Below are positions 5,225 through 5,959 of a stretch of 5,959 nucleotides of DNA, in pieces. Under the pieces are notes generated by a model. That model had not been told where the DNA came from. It worked only from the letters and a program-made list of their open reading frames with translations, and did no database searches. Within the stretch, counting starts at the first letter, position 1. Every line of letters starts with the position of its first letter. A program made the position numbers and the translations under genes. The stretch is taken from contig JAKPGH010000216.1 of assembly GCA_029550985.1 (NCBI GenBank), forward strand, positions 1-5,959. Reading direction: 5' to 3'. The stretch is from Bacillota bacterium. GTDB taxonomy: Bacteria > Bacillota > Clostridia > Oscillospirales > Ruminococcaceae.

Positions 5225-5294
5225 TGTGATTTTTCTTATTCTGATACCGAAAGTTGCGGGTCTGGAGGTTCCTTCCAGCCCTCGGAAGGCGGCA

Positions 5295-5959
5295 TTAATA
5301 CCTGCCGATGTCCCTACGGTAGTGCATGCCGGGGAAAGAGATGGCTTCGGCCGCCCGGTAGGCGGTTTGGAGGGCGTCCTCCAACGTCTTGCCGGCGGCG
5401 GTGACCCCCATGACGCGGCCCCCCGCCGTCACAAAGGAGCCGTTCTCCCTGCGGGTGCCGGCATGGTAGACGACGGCGTCGGATTGGGCCAGCTGCCCGT
5501 TTTCCTCCAGCCCCTGGATGGGAAGTCCCGTCTGATAATGGCCGGGGTATCCGCCGCTTGCCAGCACCACGCAGGCGGCCGCCCCCTGCTTCCACACCAC
5601 GGGGGTGTCGGCCAGGGTGCCGTTCCGGGTGGCCAGCATGATGTCCAGCAGATCGGACTCCAGCAACGGCAACACCACCTGGGTTTCCGGGTCCCCAAAG
5701 CGGCAGTTGTACTCAATCACCTTGGGGCCGGTGGGGGTGAGCATCAGGCCGAAGTAGAGGCACCCGCGGAACGGGCGGCCCTCCTGCGCCATGGCCCGCA
5801 CGGTGGGGAGGAAAATCTCCCGCATGCAGCGCTCCGCCATGTCCGGGGTGTAATGGGGGTTGGGGGCAATGGTGCCCATTCCCCCGGTGTTGGGGCCCCG
5901 GTTGCCGTCGCAAACCCGCTTGTGGTCCATGGAGCTGACCATGGGAACCACCGTTTTCC
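5295..5959 (-). CDS. purD: Phosphoribosylamine-glycine ligase (GAR synthetase), C-terminal part
   Basis: PurD joins glycine to 5-phosphoribosylamine with ATP, the second step of purine synthesis, in the cytoplasm. The window holds the last 220 residues, roughly half of a protein that is usually about 420-430 long; the start lies beyond the window end. Landmarks are KTVVPM with DHKR near the cut end, then RGPNTGGMG of the ATP-grasp domain. PFRGCLYFGLMLT and VIEYNCRFGDPETQVVLP follow, the latter carrying metal and nucleotide-binding acids. The C-terminal domain has GVTAAGKTLEDALQTAYRA, ending FPGMHYRRDIGRY. The frame is intact to its TAA at 5295-5297. In many Firmicutes purD closes the pur operon; the 193-base gap and new promoter downstream fit that here, though no clear intrinsic terminator follows. 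Confidence 0.97.
   Translation of the reverse strand, partial: KTVVPMVSSMDHKRVCDGNRGPNTGGMGTIAPNPHYTPDMAERCMREIFLPTVRAMAQEGRPFRGCLYFGLMLTPTGPKVIEYNCRFGDPETQVVLPLLESDLLDIMLATRNGTLADTPVVWKQGAAACVVLASGGYPGHYQTGLPIQGLEENGQLAQSDAVVYHAGTRRENGSFVTAGGRVMGVTAAGKTLEDALQTAYRAAEAISFPGMHYRRDIGRY

Noticed and set aside
5271..5289. GC-rich hairpin (CCTTCC/GGAAGG, 7-base loop) just after the purD stop, as a terminator
   Set aside because: The stem is only 6 bp and no U-run follows on the minus strand, so it does not meet the pattern of an intrinsic terminator; a weak role at the 3' end remains possible.

Overview
The window reads as an ordinary chromosomal housekeeping segment of a moderately GC-rich Firmicute. 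The most likely source is a member of class Clostridia (for example an Oscillospirales-type gut organism). This placement is an inference from four things: the rplS-lepB-rbgA-rnhB gene block, strong GGAGG-type ribosome binding sites, use of TTG and GTG starts behind those sites, and AT-rich intergenic regions between GC-rich genes. All seven recognisable genes lie on the minus strand, so transcription runs from high to low coordinates. No mobile element, CRISPR array, tRNA or rRNA was seen, and no gap between genes exceeds about 195 bases.

In transcription order the layout is as follows. (1) The C-terminal half of purD (5295-5959, cut by the window end) probably ends a purine operon. (2) A 193-base regulatory gap carries a promoter with a perfect TTGACA box, bracketed by two AAGCGCTT palindromes 62 bp apart. 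(3) Next is a two-gene unit with a 13-base overlap. It encodes a TIGR03960-type radical SAM protein of unknown function (3245-5101) and its usual partner, a DUF2344/TIGR03936 protein (2589-3257). (4) A well-formed extended -10 promoter and a structured leader of about 97 nt precede rplS (ribosomal protein L19, 2076-2420), which ends in a strong intrinsic terminator. (5) lepB (signal peptidase I), rbgA (50S assembly GTPase) and the first 123 codons of rnhB (RNase HII, cut by the window start) follow as a tight operon. Its probable promoter is nested in the rplS terminator, and its 5' untranslated region begins with a long inverted repeat.

Functionally, rplS and rbgA serve the large ribosomal subunit. 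lepB serves protein export, and rnhB removes ribonucleotides from DNA. The radical SAM/DUF2344 pair is the only part with no known biochemical role. It often sits near ribosome-related genes in Firmicutes, and here it abuts rplS.

I found no clearly new multi-gene system. The points most worth a second look are the non-coding architecture (paired operators at the radical SAM promoter, the rplS leader, the lepB hairpin and nested promoter) and a possible repeat-bearing N-terminal extension of RbgA that starts at a TTG codon.
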